A program made the position numbers and the translations under genes. Shown in pieces: positions 33,805 through 44,565 of a DNA stretch of 64,000 nt (positions are counted from its first letter, which is position 1; every line of letters begins with the position of its first letter). The stretch spans positions 5,386,501 to 5,450,500 of the forward strand of contig OY978530.1 in the NCBI GenBank assembly GCA_963854835.1, written 5' to 3'. Below the pieces are notes generated by a model that saw nothing but the letters and a program-made list of their open reading frames with translations, had not been told where the DNA came from and ran no database searches. Source of the DNA: Megamerina dolium. Taxonomy: Eukaryota; Arthropoda; Insecta; Diptera; Megamerinidae.

Positions 33805-34166
33805 AAAAAAAAATAAATATGTGGCACTTAAAGCCCCAAAGGGCTCATTGGCCGAGCTACTCTTCCATTACTGTTGTGCGTCTTAAATTTGGACAGTATT
33901 AGAAGGGACCTACTTATTTTAGCCGGTACCGAACGGCAGAACACTTGTGACATCACTTTTTCTGAGCTTTGTCACAGAGTTCTTTTAGAAGCTTTTTTAT
34001 GGCAAGTTGTTACTGTCGGAAGAATTGCCAATTCTTGCCGACAGGTGGGTACCATTCGAAAAAAAAATCTTATCGATATTAAATTTGTTATGCATCAGCC
34101 GGGGATTGAACCACGACCTACAGATCAGAAGGCGAACACACTAACCACTGAGCTACGGCACCCACT
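33805..34166 (-). mobile_element. tRNA-derived SINE, copy 4, with 13-bp target duplication
   Basis: AATACATTGTATA flanks it exactly (33792-33804 and 34167-34179). On the minus strand it starts with A box TAGCTCAGTGG and B box GGTTCAATCCC. The tail is AGTGCCACATATTTATTTT followed by more T. Precise bounds make it a good reference copy for the family. Confidence 0.95.
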
Positions 34167-34929
34167 AATACATTGTATATTGATCGAAAATTTGGAGATG
34201 AAAAAGCTGTGTGCAAGATGGGTGCGCGTTTGCTCACAATAGAATAAAAACAACGACGTGAAGATGTTTCTATAGAGTGTTTGGCGATGTTTCACAGTAA
34301 AAAACCGAGTTTTTTCGTCGATTTGTAACCATGGATGAGACATGGGTCCACCACTTCACACCTGAGACAAGGGAGCAGTCAAAACAGTGGACTGAAAGGG
34401 GAGAATCGTGTCCAAAGAAGGCGAAGACAATTCCATCTGCAGGCAAGGTTATGGCGTCTGTTTTTGGGAATGCACGTGAGATAGTTTTTATTGATTTTCT
34501 TCAAAAAGGAAAAACAATCAACAATCAATCTAATTTGTTGCAGCCTTTAAGTGATGAAATTAAAGAAAAAGGCAGCATTTGATTGTTGTTGTTGTTTCAT
34601 CAAGACAATGCACCCGTTTACACATCCGCTATTGCGATGGCCAAAATCAATGAGTTTAAGCTCGAATTTCTTCAGCAGGCACCTTATTGGCCAGATTTAG
34701 CTCCTTCGGATTATTTTCTATTTTCAAATCTGAGAAAATGGCTTGGTGGTAGAAGATTTGCAAACAATGAAGAGGTGGAGTCTGCGGTGGATGCCTATTT
34801 TAGTGAGCTAAACAGTTCATACTATAAACAGGGAAAAGTGTATAAAGCTAAAAGGAGATTATGTTGAGAAATAAAGAAAAATTTTCCCAAATTTGTTAGT
34901 AGTAGGGTAGTTTTGGGACCGCCCTCGTA

Positions 34930-36024
34930 TTATGCACTTATTAAGTTTTTAACATCACCTCTCTATGTACTAAAACCTAAATAATTGTAAAGCGTTTTAA
35001 TGCGGCAGTCTTTGTCTGTAAAATAAGAAATGGATTTGGGAAATTGAAAAAGTCAAAATCTAATTTAAATTCTGTCCGAAAATGAGGTAAAAAACGACGA
35101 TAAATAGTTCAGTAATGGAAACCTCGTTTTTTACATAAAAGTATAAAGTACTTTTTATAAATTGAGAAAGTAGTATTACTAAATACTACTTAGTAAGTGT
35201 AGTACTTAGTATTTGGTATTACATCATCTATAATATATACACATGTATTTCATATTTGTTTAGAATCTGACGTTGTTGTTCCATATGTTTAATTTATTGA
35301 GACCACACTGCAGTGCGCTCTGATCTACACATATGAGAGCATCTCATTAATGCCCATATGATACATTTTTTCCTGTATTTTTCATTTGAAATACTGCCAA
35401 AAAACTGACGATAGTCAAATTACAAAAACAATTCGGCAATGTGTTAGAGAGAGACACATATTATCTGTAATACATATGAGTTATGACATTTTATTACCGG
35501 CTGAACGAAATTCAAATTTACGTAAACATTTTTGTCACATTTTTGTTGATTGCTGAATTCGAAATGGCAGTTGAATGGCAGTTGTTTTTGTACAGCTTTG
35601 AATCCTCGAACTGAATTTTCTTTAATGGGGTGTTCCCGTCTAGAATGCCGATTTTTGGATGTTTTTCAAAAAATTATTTTGGAGCTACAAGGCAACATGC
35701 AATATTCTGGTTTTTTGCTTGTTGTTCCTTATTATTTGGAGAACAGAAACTCATATTTGTGTCAAAAAATTTTATTTTCTAAGTACAAATTTTCAGTGGT
35801 CAATGTGACCTTGTCACGCTGATTTTCACTGCTGGCCGATAAGAATTTCGGGAACCAGTAACCTGAAACAGAAATGGGTATGCAATTATTAATCTGCAAT
35901 AAATTCCGCGGATGCTAAACCACAGTTTTAGTCAAAATGTTGATTAGAAACAAAATGGCGGCCATATGAAAAAAAATTGTCCAGTTTTGCCACCTTTTTT
36001 TACCTTTAGAGTGCTTGATACAAT
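34930..36024. other. No recognisable gene
   Basis: AT-rich. A weak repeat near 35280-35340 resembles 10060-10150. The open frame at 35550-35822 (plus) has no recognisable domain. Confidence 0.45.
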
Positions 36025-36083
36025 GCCTGGACAATTTCCACCTCGGATGAGCGAATTCTTGGGGTTTTCGAGAGAAAAGTCAC
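36025..36083 (+). pseudogene. Tiny RTE-like fragment
   Basis: GCCTGGACAATTTCCACCTC and GATGAGCGAATTCTTGG match the AWTISxSDERMLGVFERK coding block seen at about 38630-38690, for about 60 bases only. Confidence 0.7.
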
Positions 36084-36228
36084 GATAAAATATGGGTTTA
36101 AATTCGATTTATGATAATTCATGCACTAGTTCACAATAATTAAGAGTATTACAATATATAGATAAAAATACAATACGATACAATATATAGATTCGCGATG
36201 CAAATATAAAAAGAAAAGTAGTTATAAT

Positions 36229-37795
36229 TACGAAGAAAGGCGCGGAATGGCTCGATCTCGTTCGAATGCACTCAAACCATAAAAGGGGAATTTATGTGGA
36301 AAGTTGGGTTGCCATAGTAAGTATGCCAAGTATGAAATTCAGGTAAGTATTATTCAATTATATTCTTTTCCTTTCGTTCAGAGACTAACCGTATGACTTG
36401 TCTAAAAGTATTTAGACACAGATATACCGAGTACTTCACGGAACATTCCATTGAATATTGAGTTAGATAACCCACAGTCTTACAAGCGCCAAAAAACAGA
36501 TTTGTTGTTGATCGCAGATAGTTTCTTTGAGCTATTGTCTGTTGGTCAAATAAAATTAAGTGAAAAATTGCCAACATTACAAAAAACCTTGCTTGGTTGG
36601 ATAGTGTCTGGTAAATGCATTTCCAATGCTAGTCTTCACTCACAAAATTGTAATTTAGTAGAAGAAAGTGGTGATACAAGCTTGCTGAAACTTGACGGTG
36701 TCGTATAAAAATTTTGGGAATGTGAATTTACCAAAAATACAAAAATATTGCCATCCGGACGATTTAGTGTACGTCTTCCGTTCAAAGTGCCACCATATTT
36801 ACATGGCACGTCCTTTGAAACCGCTAAACGTAGATTTAGAATAATTTATACACCAGAAACTTGAGTCATGTATATGAACATTATGCGAGAATACTTGTCA
36901 CTTGGTCATATGTCACTAGCACCTAACTCAATGCCAAAGGAGCCGTACACCATATCATTGTGTTATACTACCAGATAATATAACAACCAAGTTTAAAGTG
37001 ATATTTGATGCGTCAAGCCGCACATCTTCAAGCATTTCTTTAAATAGTATTCTCATGACGGGGCCCTCAATTAAGTGCGATCTGTACGTTTCATTGCTCA
37101 AGTTTCGGTGTCATAAATTTGCAATAACAGCTGATACAACAAAAATGTATAAGCCATTCGAGGTAGATGAGGCAGATTGAAATTTTCAATTGATACTGTG
37201 GCGTGAGAATGAAAACATGCCTATTCAAATATATCGTAGATGAGATTAACAAAGAAAAGTTCCCATTGGGCTTAAAGATAATCCGAGCAGATTTTTATGT
37301 GGATGACTTGTTGTCCGGCGTAGAAAGTTTCCAAGATCTGTCCCAGATTCAAAATGAAGTGACAATATTTCTGAAATCTGCTGGTTTTCAGTTAACAAAT
37401 TGGCATTCGTGCCATGAGAAACTCGTTCAACGTAACGACAAAACGCTTCAGTTGATACGTTGACATTCAAGTTCGATGAAGTTTTAGAAGTATGAAGGCG
37501 ACAAAGCGAAAATATTGCTAGTCACTGTACGCTTATTTAATCCACTAGGCGTTCTTTGTCCAATTATCACAAGGCAAAAACACTTTTGCAGGAACTGTGG
37601 CTAAATAAATTAGAATGGGATGAATAAATTCCAATGAATTTAAATACAGTTTGGGAAATGTTCGAAGAGAGTTTGTCTCAAATTCACAAAGTTCAAATCC
37701 CTGATTCTTTCAAACTACCGATGGTGCAGAGGTAGAAATCCATGGTTTTGCCGGTGCTTCGCAACGCGCCTATATGTGTTACATTTACGTTCGTA
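36229..37795 (+). pseudogene. BEL/Pao pol fragment: protease end and reverse transcriptase
   Basis: Frames in order read IPLNIELDNPQSYKRQKTDL, FFELLSVGQIKLSEKLPTLQ and KTLLGWIVSGKC (36450-36640), then FSVRLPFKVPPYLHG. Next is VIFDASSRTSSSISLNSILM (about 36998) and the catalytic box RADFYVDDLLSGVE (about 37290), then LKSAGFQLTNWHS. Decayed sequence toward the RNase H/connection region runs to about 37795. This order is characteristic of BEL/Pao elements. Multiple stops and shifts are present. The first 258 bases are duplicated inside the TIR element at 31219-31476. An RTE-like element begins at about 37796. Confidence 0.87.
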
Positions 37796-39058
37796 GTGAA
37801 AAGAATAACATCATTGTCACTCGCTCGCTCGGTTGAAGCCTATGCTCAGCAACCTGATTGGACCTTATCATTGTGGCTTCAGACCTGGTAAATCCACCAT
37901 CGACCAGATTTTCGCACTGCGCCAAATCCTGGAGAAGACCCAAGAAAAACAGATCGACACACACCACCTATTTGTTGATTATAAAGCCGCTTTCGACAGT
38001 CCGGTAAGGGATTACCTCTACGCAACAATGTCTGAGTTCGGTATACCTGCAAAGCTCATTCGACTTGTAGAATGACACTGCATAACTCCCGTTGTGCACC
38101 GTTTAATACCGAACGGGGTTTCAGACAAGGTGATTCGTTATCGTGCGACTTCTTCAATCTTATTATGGAGAAAATAATACGAGCTGCTGATCTACGACAT
38201 AATGGCACTATCTTCAACAAAAGTGTCATGCTGTTAGCGTATGCCGACGATATTGACATAATCGGCATGAACACGCGAGCAGTCAGTGCAGCATTCTCAG
38301 AGTTGGAAAGAGAGTCGCGTCGGATGGGTCTCACGGTGAACGAGGGCAAGACGAAGTATCTAGTGTCAACAAACAAAGAGTCCCGGCGTCTTGGACAGCA
38401 CGTCACTGTTGACAACTACGCTTTTGAAGTAGTAAGGGACTTTGTCTATCTTGGAACCAGCATTAACAGCAGTAATGACGTCAGCTTGGAGATCATGCGT
38501 AGGATAACTCTTGCTAACAGGTGTTACTTTGGGCTGAGTAAGCAATTGAAAAGTCGAGCCCTCTCTCGAAGAACGAAAACTACACTCTACAAGTCTCTCA
38601 TCATGCCTGTCCTAACATATGGCGCTGAAGCCTGGACAATTTCCATCTCGGATGAGCGAATGCTTGGAGTTTTCGAGAGAAAGGTCCTACGCAGGATCTT
38701 TGGACCTATTTGCGTTGGTGGCGAGTACCGAATAAGGTACAACCATGAGCTGTACGAGCTATATGCCGATATTGACATAGTAAAGCGCATCAAAATCCAG
38801 CTGCGCTGGCTAGGTCATGTCGAGCGAATGGAAGAACACGCTCCAGCTAAGAAGGTGTTATATTCGAAACCCGCTGGAGGACGACGCAGAAGAGGAAGAC
38901 CAAACCTCCGGTGGAAAGACCAAGTACTGGAGAACCTGACGGCGCTTGGAATTTCTAACTGGCGCCAGCTAGCGAAGAACAGAGATGGCTGGCGAAGCAT
39001 GTTATTTTCGGCCTAAATCGATATTCGGTTGTTATGGCCACATAAGTAAGTAATTAAG
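37796..39058 (+). mobile_element. RTE-like non-LTR element, 5'-truncated, inserted in BEL/Pao
   Basis: Holds the RT from the CGFRPGKSTIDQIF block to the C-terminus, followed by ATCGATATTCGGTTGTTATGG and simple (AAGT)-like repeats at the 3' end, as in the minus-strand copy at 8480-9105. It divides BEL/Pao pol (36229-37795) from BEL/Pao integrase (39060-40110). Confidence 0.88.
37833..39016 (+). pseudogene. RTE-like reverse transcriptase C-terminal two thirds
   Basis: The first segment (37833-38075) reads GPYHCGFRPGKSTIDQIFAL and FVDYKAAFDSPVRDYL with one catalytic Asp. A frameshift follows near 38072. The second segment (38072-39016, 314 codons) reads ERGFRQGDSLSCDFFNLIME, VMLLAYADDIDIIGMN with the catalytic YADD, KSLIMPVLTYGAEAW, FERKVLRRIFGPICVGGEYR and IQLRWLGHVERME. 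It ends NRDGWRSMLFSA. Endonuclease and 5' RT are missing. The 314-codon part is unusually well preserved. Confidence 0.88.
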
Positions 39059-39059
39059 T

Positions 39060-40110
39060 ATTTTATCGAGGGGCTGTAACATAAACAAGATATGTGAGTC
39101 AATTTGGTTTGAAGGTCAAGCATTCTCGAAAAACACCACAGAAAATTGGCCAGTGAATTAACATTTCAACTTGTCAAACGAAATAACGTCACTAGAGAAA
39201 AAGAAGTCGCATAACGTATTTGTCATGTTTAAAATCGAGAAAAATGCAATTTTGGAACTAATTGAAAAACATTCATCGTACAATAAAATTCTACGAATTG
39301 TTGCCTATATTTACAGATTTTTAAATATAAAGGCAAAATCGAAGCTTTGAATCAAGCATTACTGTAGAGGAATTAGATTTTGTATTAATGAAAATTGTTG
39401 AAATTATCTAAAAAGCGAATTCGCTGAAGAGCTAAAAATTATTTTAAAAAATCGTTGTTCTTAAAACTACCTTTACAAAGGTTGAATCCATTTATACACG
39501 AAATTGTTGTTGGTAATAGAACTTTATCATTAATGCGGGTTGGAGGTCGCTTGTTACATGCCCATTATCCTATGACACAATATTTCCATTATTGTTACCA
39601 AAAAATTGAAATATCGTATGTCAATTCGTGCGAAAACTACACATGAAAAATTGTCTTGACGGCCAAAGATACTTGTTGGTCTGTTAATGCAAAAAATTTA
39701 GCTCATACACGCGAAGAGGTTGCTCGAAAAGTAGTACGAAATTGTATATATTTCTTTCGATATAAACCAAAGTTAATGTTGCAAGTACTCGGTAATCTTT
39801 TGAGTGATAGGCCGCCCTCTGCGATGCCTTTCCTTATTTGTGGCTTTGCTTCTTGTGGCCCAGTTTACACATCACTTAGAATTCGTGGGTGTCCTCCATA
39901 CAAAACCCATATAGCGATATTCGTTTGTTTCACGCCAAAGGCAATTCACATAGAGGTGGTATCCGATTTAACAACTGATGCATTTCTTTCTATTTTTAAA
40001 CGATTTATAGGAAGAAGAGGAGTGCCAGAGAAGACTTATTGCGACAATGTAACCAATTGCAACAAAAAAATTAAAGAGTCCAGTGAGACATTTTTAGAAT
40101 TGCATGGCAG
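39060..40110 (+). pseudogene. BEL/Pao RNase H-integrase fragment
   Basis: Frames read LQRLNPFIHEIVVGNRTLSL and MRVGGRLLHAHYPM (39455-39646). Then come AREEVARKVVRNCIYFFRYK-like residues, PFLICGFASCGPVYT, HIAIFVCFTPKAIHIEVVSD and LTTDAFLSIFKRFIGRRGVP, with YCDNVTNCN (39656-40150). This is the integrase of BEL/Pao elements: VGGRL block, core around the first Asp, and the second Asp in CDN. The catalytic Glu part and C-terminus are missing and stops are present. It continues the element interrupted at 37796. Confidence 0.82.
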
Positions 40111-40150
40111 AGGAAGATGTCCAATTCAAAAGTCATGGTACAAAAAGTAA

Positions 40151-41563
40151 ACAATGCATAAAAGCAAGAGGTAAGCAAGATGTAAATGAAGTTTTTTTTT
40201 TCAAAATAATACGACTGACGTTATTAAAGAAAAACACAAAGCCACGTCTTTTCAAATGAAAGTCATTAAGCAAAGAAGTAACAACAGAATTATTACTGCA
40301 TAAATTAATCTGCAAATTAAATCACCGTATGTCAGTTATAAAGAAGACCATCTAATCTAAAAATCACGGGAATGAGAACCAAAAATATATTGATTCGATG
40401 AAAGAAAAACAATGGTGCTGCTGATTGATTAATTCGGGTTATTATTATAGTTGTTATCTGCTTAGCCCACCGTTGCTTAATCTACAGGATTTAGGTCTGC
40501 CAACAGCTCGTCTGTAAATATTGGCCATAGCAATGGTGGCAGAACACCCTATTGAGGGCATCCCTGAACTGTAGATATCTCTCCGCTACATTTTTTTACA
40601 GACTACTATTTTTTACTCTTGAGGATAATGTAATGAACGTGCAGAGATCTATTTTGTGGGCGAAAATTTTCCAGAACGCACTTTATTGTGTTGATGATTT
40701 TTGGCGTAGGCATCAAGGCAGCTTCAGCATTGCCATCCTCTATATCTTCAGGTTCTTCAGCCATTTCTTTGTCCGTTTTACTTTAAAGTTCTTTAAGCGA
40801 AGTAGTAATTGGCCAAACATATAATAATTTAAGACCTTTGCCGCTTTCAGTTTAGACGCGGATATTTGGTATATAAGCAAAGTCAGAACGGCGCTGGACT
40901 CTATTTTTGACGCCGATGCATTTGCCACACTTCCACATTTAGACCATTTTTTCATTTTACGAAAAACAGTATTTTGTCGGTGTACGTCGTGGCGAAGTGC
41001 GGAACATAGCAACACTATGGCAAACATATTGGGTGAGAAACTTTGATTTTTTCCTCTGCTCACAGGTCTTCTGTATCCCCATGTTTTATTTTGGGGAAAA
41101 TCTTCCTAATCCACTTCGCCGTTGATTGGATTTTAGTATGTATGGTTATGAAGCCCACTTTGTAGGTGCTGCCTATAAATTAAGGATTCTCCTCCTCTTT
41201 GAGGTCCGGCACACTCACCATAATTCCATTCTGATTAAAATCTACTCGGTTCCAGGTTAGGACTGTATTCGGAAGGTTCTCACTAGCTCTGCCATTTTGT
41301 GACACATTAGTTCGTTTTTAAAATTAGTTCTACACCTTCTTGGGTTTTTGAAGCTGATTTTGTGCTTTTCTTATCAGGCTCGTCCTTCGCAGCTTTCCTT
41401 CTGCGGAATCAGGAGCAGTCTTGTTGCTCGACATTTGCCTTACTCTTAACGATATTTGGACTCGGTACTTGTTTGTCCCTCTACCCAAAAAAAGTTTATA
41501 TTCCTTTTGAGGCGGCATACATTCCTTTTGGTTAGTTTTCTTAGGCTTATAGACCTTTTTATA
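40151..41563. other. Unrecognised region with minus-strand coding-like stretches
   Basis: Minus-strand open segments at 40740-41063 and 41330-41596 have basic, protein-like composition but no domain I can name. Possible decayed TE. TATACCCTGCATAATG at about 41559 begins the repeat that follows. Confidence 0.3.
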
Positions 41564-42410
41564 CCCTGCATAATGTAATATGCAAGGTATATTCATTTCC
41601 GTCAGATGTGTGTAACCACTTGAAGGAATCTTCGGAAATATAGAAAATTATATATATTCGTGATCAGCGTCGCTTAAATTTTCCATTTAACGATGTCCGT
41701 CTGTCCGACTGTCTGTCACCTGTCTGGTTAGCACGATAACTTGAGCAAATATTGAGCTATTTACGAAATTTGGCATAGGTAACCTATGATCCAAGGGTAC
41801 GGAGGGGATTGATATTGGGCATGATCGGTCAATAACCACGCGACTAACCTCCGAAATTTCCAAATTTTTAACTTGCAGTAACACACTTAATATACAATCT
41901 GGACTAATAACATTTAGCAAATGGAGTTATATTATACTACTACATAACTTTGCCATAAATGGGCGAGCCACGTTTACTTTTTATAATAGCTCCCATACAA
42001 AGTGTCTCTACTTCTTTTAAATTGAAACAGCTGTAACTTCCACAATCCTACGTCTAAAAGAACCATAATTGACACTTAGATTAATATGGAAGTTGGAAAA
42101 AATCTGGCGAAAAATCAGCGTGCCACGCCCACTTCTTATTGGGGCTCCCATACAAAGTTGCGGAAATTAAATAAAAATTAAATGCTATAACTTACGTACT
42201 ATTCAGCGTAGGACAACCAAATTTAAGATGTGGATTGATAGTGCAAAAATTAATTAGATTTAAAATAAAGTAAACCACGCCCACTTTTTATATATGTAGC
42301 TCCCATACTAAGCCTCGGAATTATCTTAAAAATCTCCTTTAAATTATTCCTTTTAAAACCCTCATAACTTACAAAGTACTTCGTCAAAGTCAATCATCTA
42401 TATATATATC
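41564..42410 (+). repeat. Diverged tandem repeat, about 154-bp unit
   Basis: The block CACG(C/T)(C/T)(C/T)AC-TTTTTAT-AGCTCCCATAC occurs near 41968, 42124 and 42276, with spacings of about 156 and 152 bases. Intervening sequences are loosely similar (cytidine-poor, with AACTT repeats). An earlier unit may start near 41812 (CCACGCG). The GTCCGTCTGTCCGACTGTCTGTC run (about 41695-41715) precedes it. Confidence 0.6.
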
Positions 42411-42550
42411 TACATATGGAGGGTGTAATTTGGTCGGCCCCTGCCGTCTCTAAGGTCATTTTTTTAATAAGCTCTTCCTCTCGCTGGAAACTTTTTAAAA
42501 CGTTGAGGGTCTTTCACCCTCCTGGTATCTACCTGAGCTTTGGTTAATAT

Positions 42551-42652
42551 CTTATGGATATTAAATTTTGTCATGCCTCAGCCGGATATTCAACCCACGA
42601 CCTACAGATCAGAAGGCCAACACACTAACCAGTGATCTACGGGACCCACTTT
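42551..42652 (-). mobile_element. tRNA-derived SINE, copy 5 (head only)
   Basis: The plus strand matches the head end of the other SINEs (CACGACCTACAGATCAGAAGG ... ACTAACCAGTG), with A and B boxes on the minus strand. The body beyond TTAAATTTTG is absent or unrecognisable. Confidence 0.8.
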
Positions 42653-43609
42653 CTCATAGACATTTAAATTTATTTTAGCACAATATACGCTTTTTCTATA
42701 ATTTAGAAACCGACGAAATCAAATGTGTAAAGAAAAACAGTGTCGCCCTGCAAAATATCTGCGGATTAAACATGGATATAATAGCTGCATTTTTTTGTAA
42801 CCGAGTTGGAAAAGAACACCAACTCGCATTTAATTTCCCTTTTACTTGAATATAATTTCCCTTTAGTTACTTAGCAACGCTGGAGGTATATATGGTTGTT
42901 CGTGAAATTTATAAACGAAATATAAACAAAAAAGAAACAATTCTGCTGAATCTGTGGTAAACATATTCGTTTATTTAAAATAAATTTTTATTTGCGCTTG
43001 CTTTATTTTGCTAACTTTTGTTTATATTTACAATAATTTGACGTGTTGTTCAAATTTCCCAAGCACATCCTAGTAGTCTATTCACAATAGTGCTGTTTTT
43101 TTTTTTACCTTCCAACACTATAACTCAGGCCGATTAAATTATAAGCAAGTTCAATTGAACTCGGTTAAAATAGACGATGTCGCTTATTTTTGTTGTTGCT
43201 TTGCATGCAGTTCGGCAAATAAGTCAGTGTTCTTTTGCAACTCGCGTGCAAAAAAATGCGGCTAATATAACGTCACTCACATGGTTCTTGCAGAATTAAT
43301 ATGAGCACGTTCAATTCCTTTGACAATTCTTGTTGAATTCAGTGGCATCTACATACATACTTTTGTGGATCGAAAAGCAATGGAGTGTGCCATATCTCCC
43401 CCATGACTTATAGTCAGTTTTATTTCGATAACCCATTAAAAAGTACATACTTGCAGTGAAGAAGCCCGTTCATTATCAACTAAATCCTGAGAGGCGTTTT
43501 GTACTACTTCCTGTTGAGTGGACTGGATTCATATTCGTATTGCTGCTGACACTCATAGTTTTACATCTAAACTTTTTAAGACTGAAATTGAATTTTGTAA
43601 TGTATCCCC
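42653..43609. other. No recognisable gene
   Basis: AT-rich spacer before the LTR at 43610. An open frame near 43456-43650 (plus) crosses into the LTR and has no domain. Confidence 0.5.
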
Positions 43610-44562
43610 TGTTGTGTACTATTTTTCCACAACACTCACTATGTACCTAACGGCTAGACTCAAGGATGTAACGCACAAGATTCGCACCAAGACCTAAGCT
43701 CCTAAATATCCTTCGATACTATTACACTAGTTAGCTGAAATAAAACAATTATACTTTATAAATATACAATACTTGCGATTTTGGGTTTTCGCTTTATTCC
43801 TGGTATTTCTTCCAATTTTACACTTTTACATTAATACTGGAGGGCCAGTTAAGGATCGCAGTATTTTACAATTTCTTACACGCTAGCACTTCGGTGCGAG
43901 ACTCACAACTGAAAAAGCGATGCCTTCGGTAAGCTGGCAGCTTATATACTATTTTTCTAATACTAGCCATATATCAATCTACCCACATACCAACATATAA
44001 CATACAATAATATAATCACACATGTGTGTACGTATGTGCACTATCGATGAACTCCACATATGCGTACGTATGTATCCAATGTATGAAAGCAGCTTTTTGA
44101 TATTCACACACATGAGTAGTTCACGTGAGTTTAGTTATCATGGAATGTCTAGACATGTATGCTTACACAGGTATGCTTGCGTAAGTGCAGAACTACGAAT
44201 TGTATGGGAAAGTGCTTTGTCAGCATTTTCACACCCAACCGCAACTCAGTTGGCTAAATGTTCTAAGTAATATTAATATGGATTGTGTATATCACAACTT
44301 CGAGCAATGTTGGTATGTGTATGGATAAACATGTATTTCACAATTTCGGGAAATATATGTCGAGGCAAAATATGCATATGTGAATATTTCATATTTTGGC
44401 TCGCAACATCCATCCCTTCTGTTAGGAAGAAAAAATTATCATTATGAAATAATAATAATTTTTTCTTATAAGGAAAAAATTTGAACTATGCTTAGTTTAC
44501 GATATTATTTACAATTCAAAACGTATGATGCTTGAGGAATAAAATACGAAGTATTATTTACA
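43610..44562 (-). repeat. Gypsy-type LTR, copy A
   Basis: About 950 bp matching 52670-53611 along its whole length with small indels. On the minus strand it has a TATATAAG box (near 43950), an initiator-like TCAGTTGTGAG and AATAAA. On the plus strand it runs from TGTTGTGTACT to ATTTACA. No matching primer-binding site or polypurine tract adjoins it here, so it may be a solo LTR or the far LTR of the element at 49530-53611. Confidence 0.85.
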
Positions 44563-44565
44563 TAT

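Larger units (their letters stand above)
33327..34867 (+). pseudogene. Mariner (DD34D) transposase, broken
   Basis: Pieces in order: a decayed N-terminus up to about 33426, including IKAELDYTLGES-like residues. Then KYWVAEFKRGRTSCEEEHRS (33622-33790), a helix-turn-helix region. Then MKKLCARWVRV (about 34196). Then DETWVHHFTPETREQSKQW with the first catalytic Asp (34331-34582, ending in an in-frame TGA). Then FHQDNAPVYTSAIAMAKI and LAPSDYFLFSNLRKWLGGRR with the second and third Asp (34583-34867). SINE insertions, frameshifts and the TGA abolish function. Confidence 0.88.
33134..34929 (+). mobile_element. Mariner element with two nested SINEs
   Basis: Terminal inverted repeats TACAAGGGCGGTCCCAGAA (33134-33152) and the complement of TACGAGGGCGGTCCCAAAA (34911-34929) match at 17 of 19 positions. 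Inside is a broken DD34D mariner transposase, interrupted by SINE sequence at 33427-33621 and 33805-34166. The second SINE has a clear target duplication within the mariner sequence, so the mariner is older than the SINE. Confidence 0.9.

Noticed and set aside
33874..34242. Plus-strand ORF containing [20 protein letters not shown]
   Set aside because: This peptide recurs in each SINE copy because it reads the SINE antisense; it is not a protein gene.
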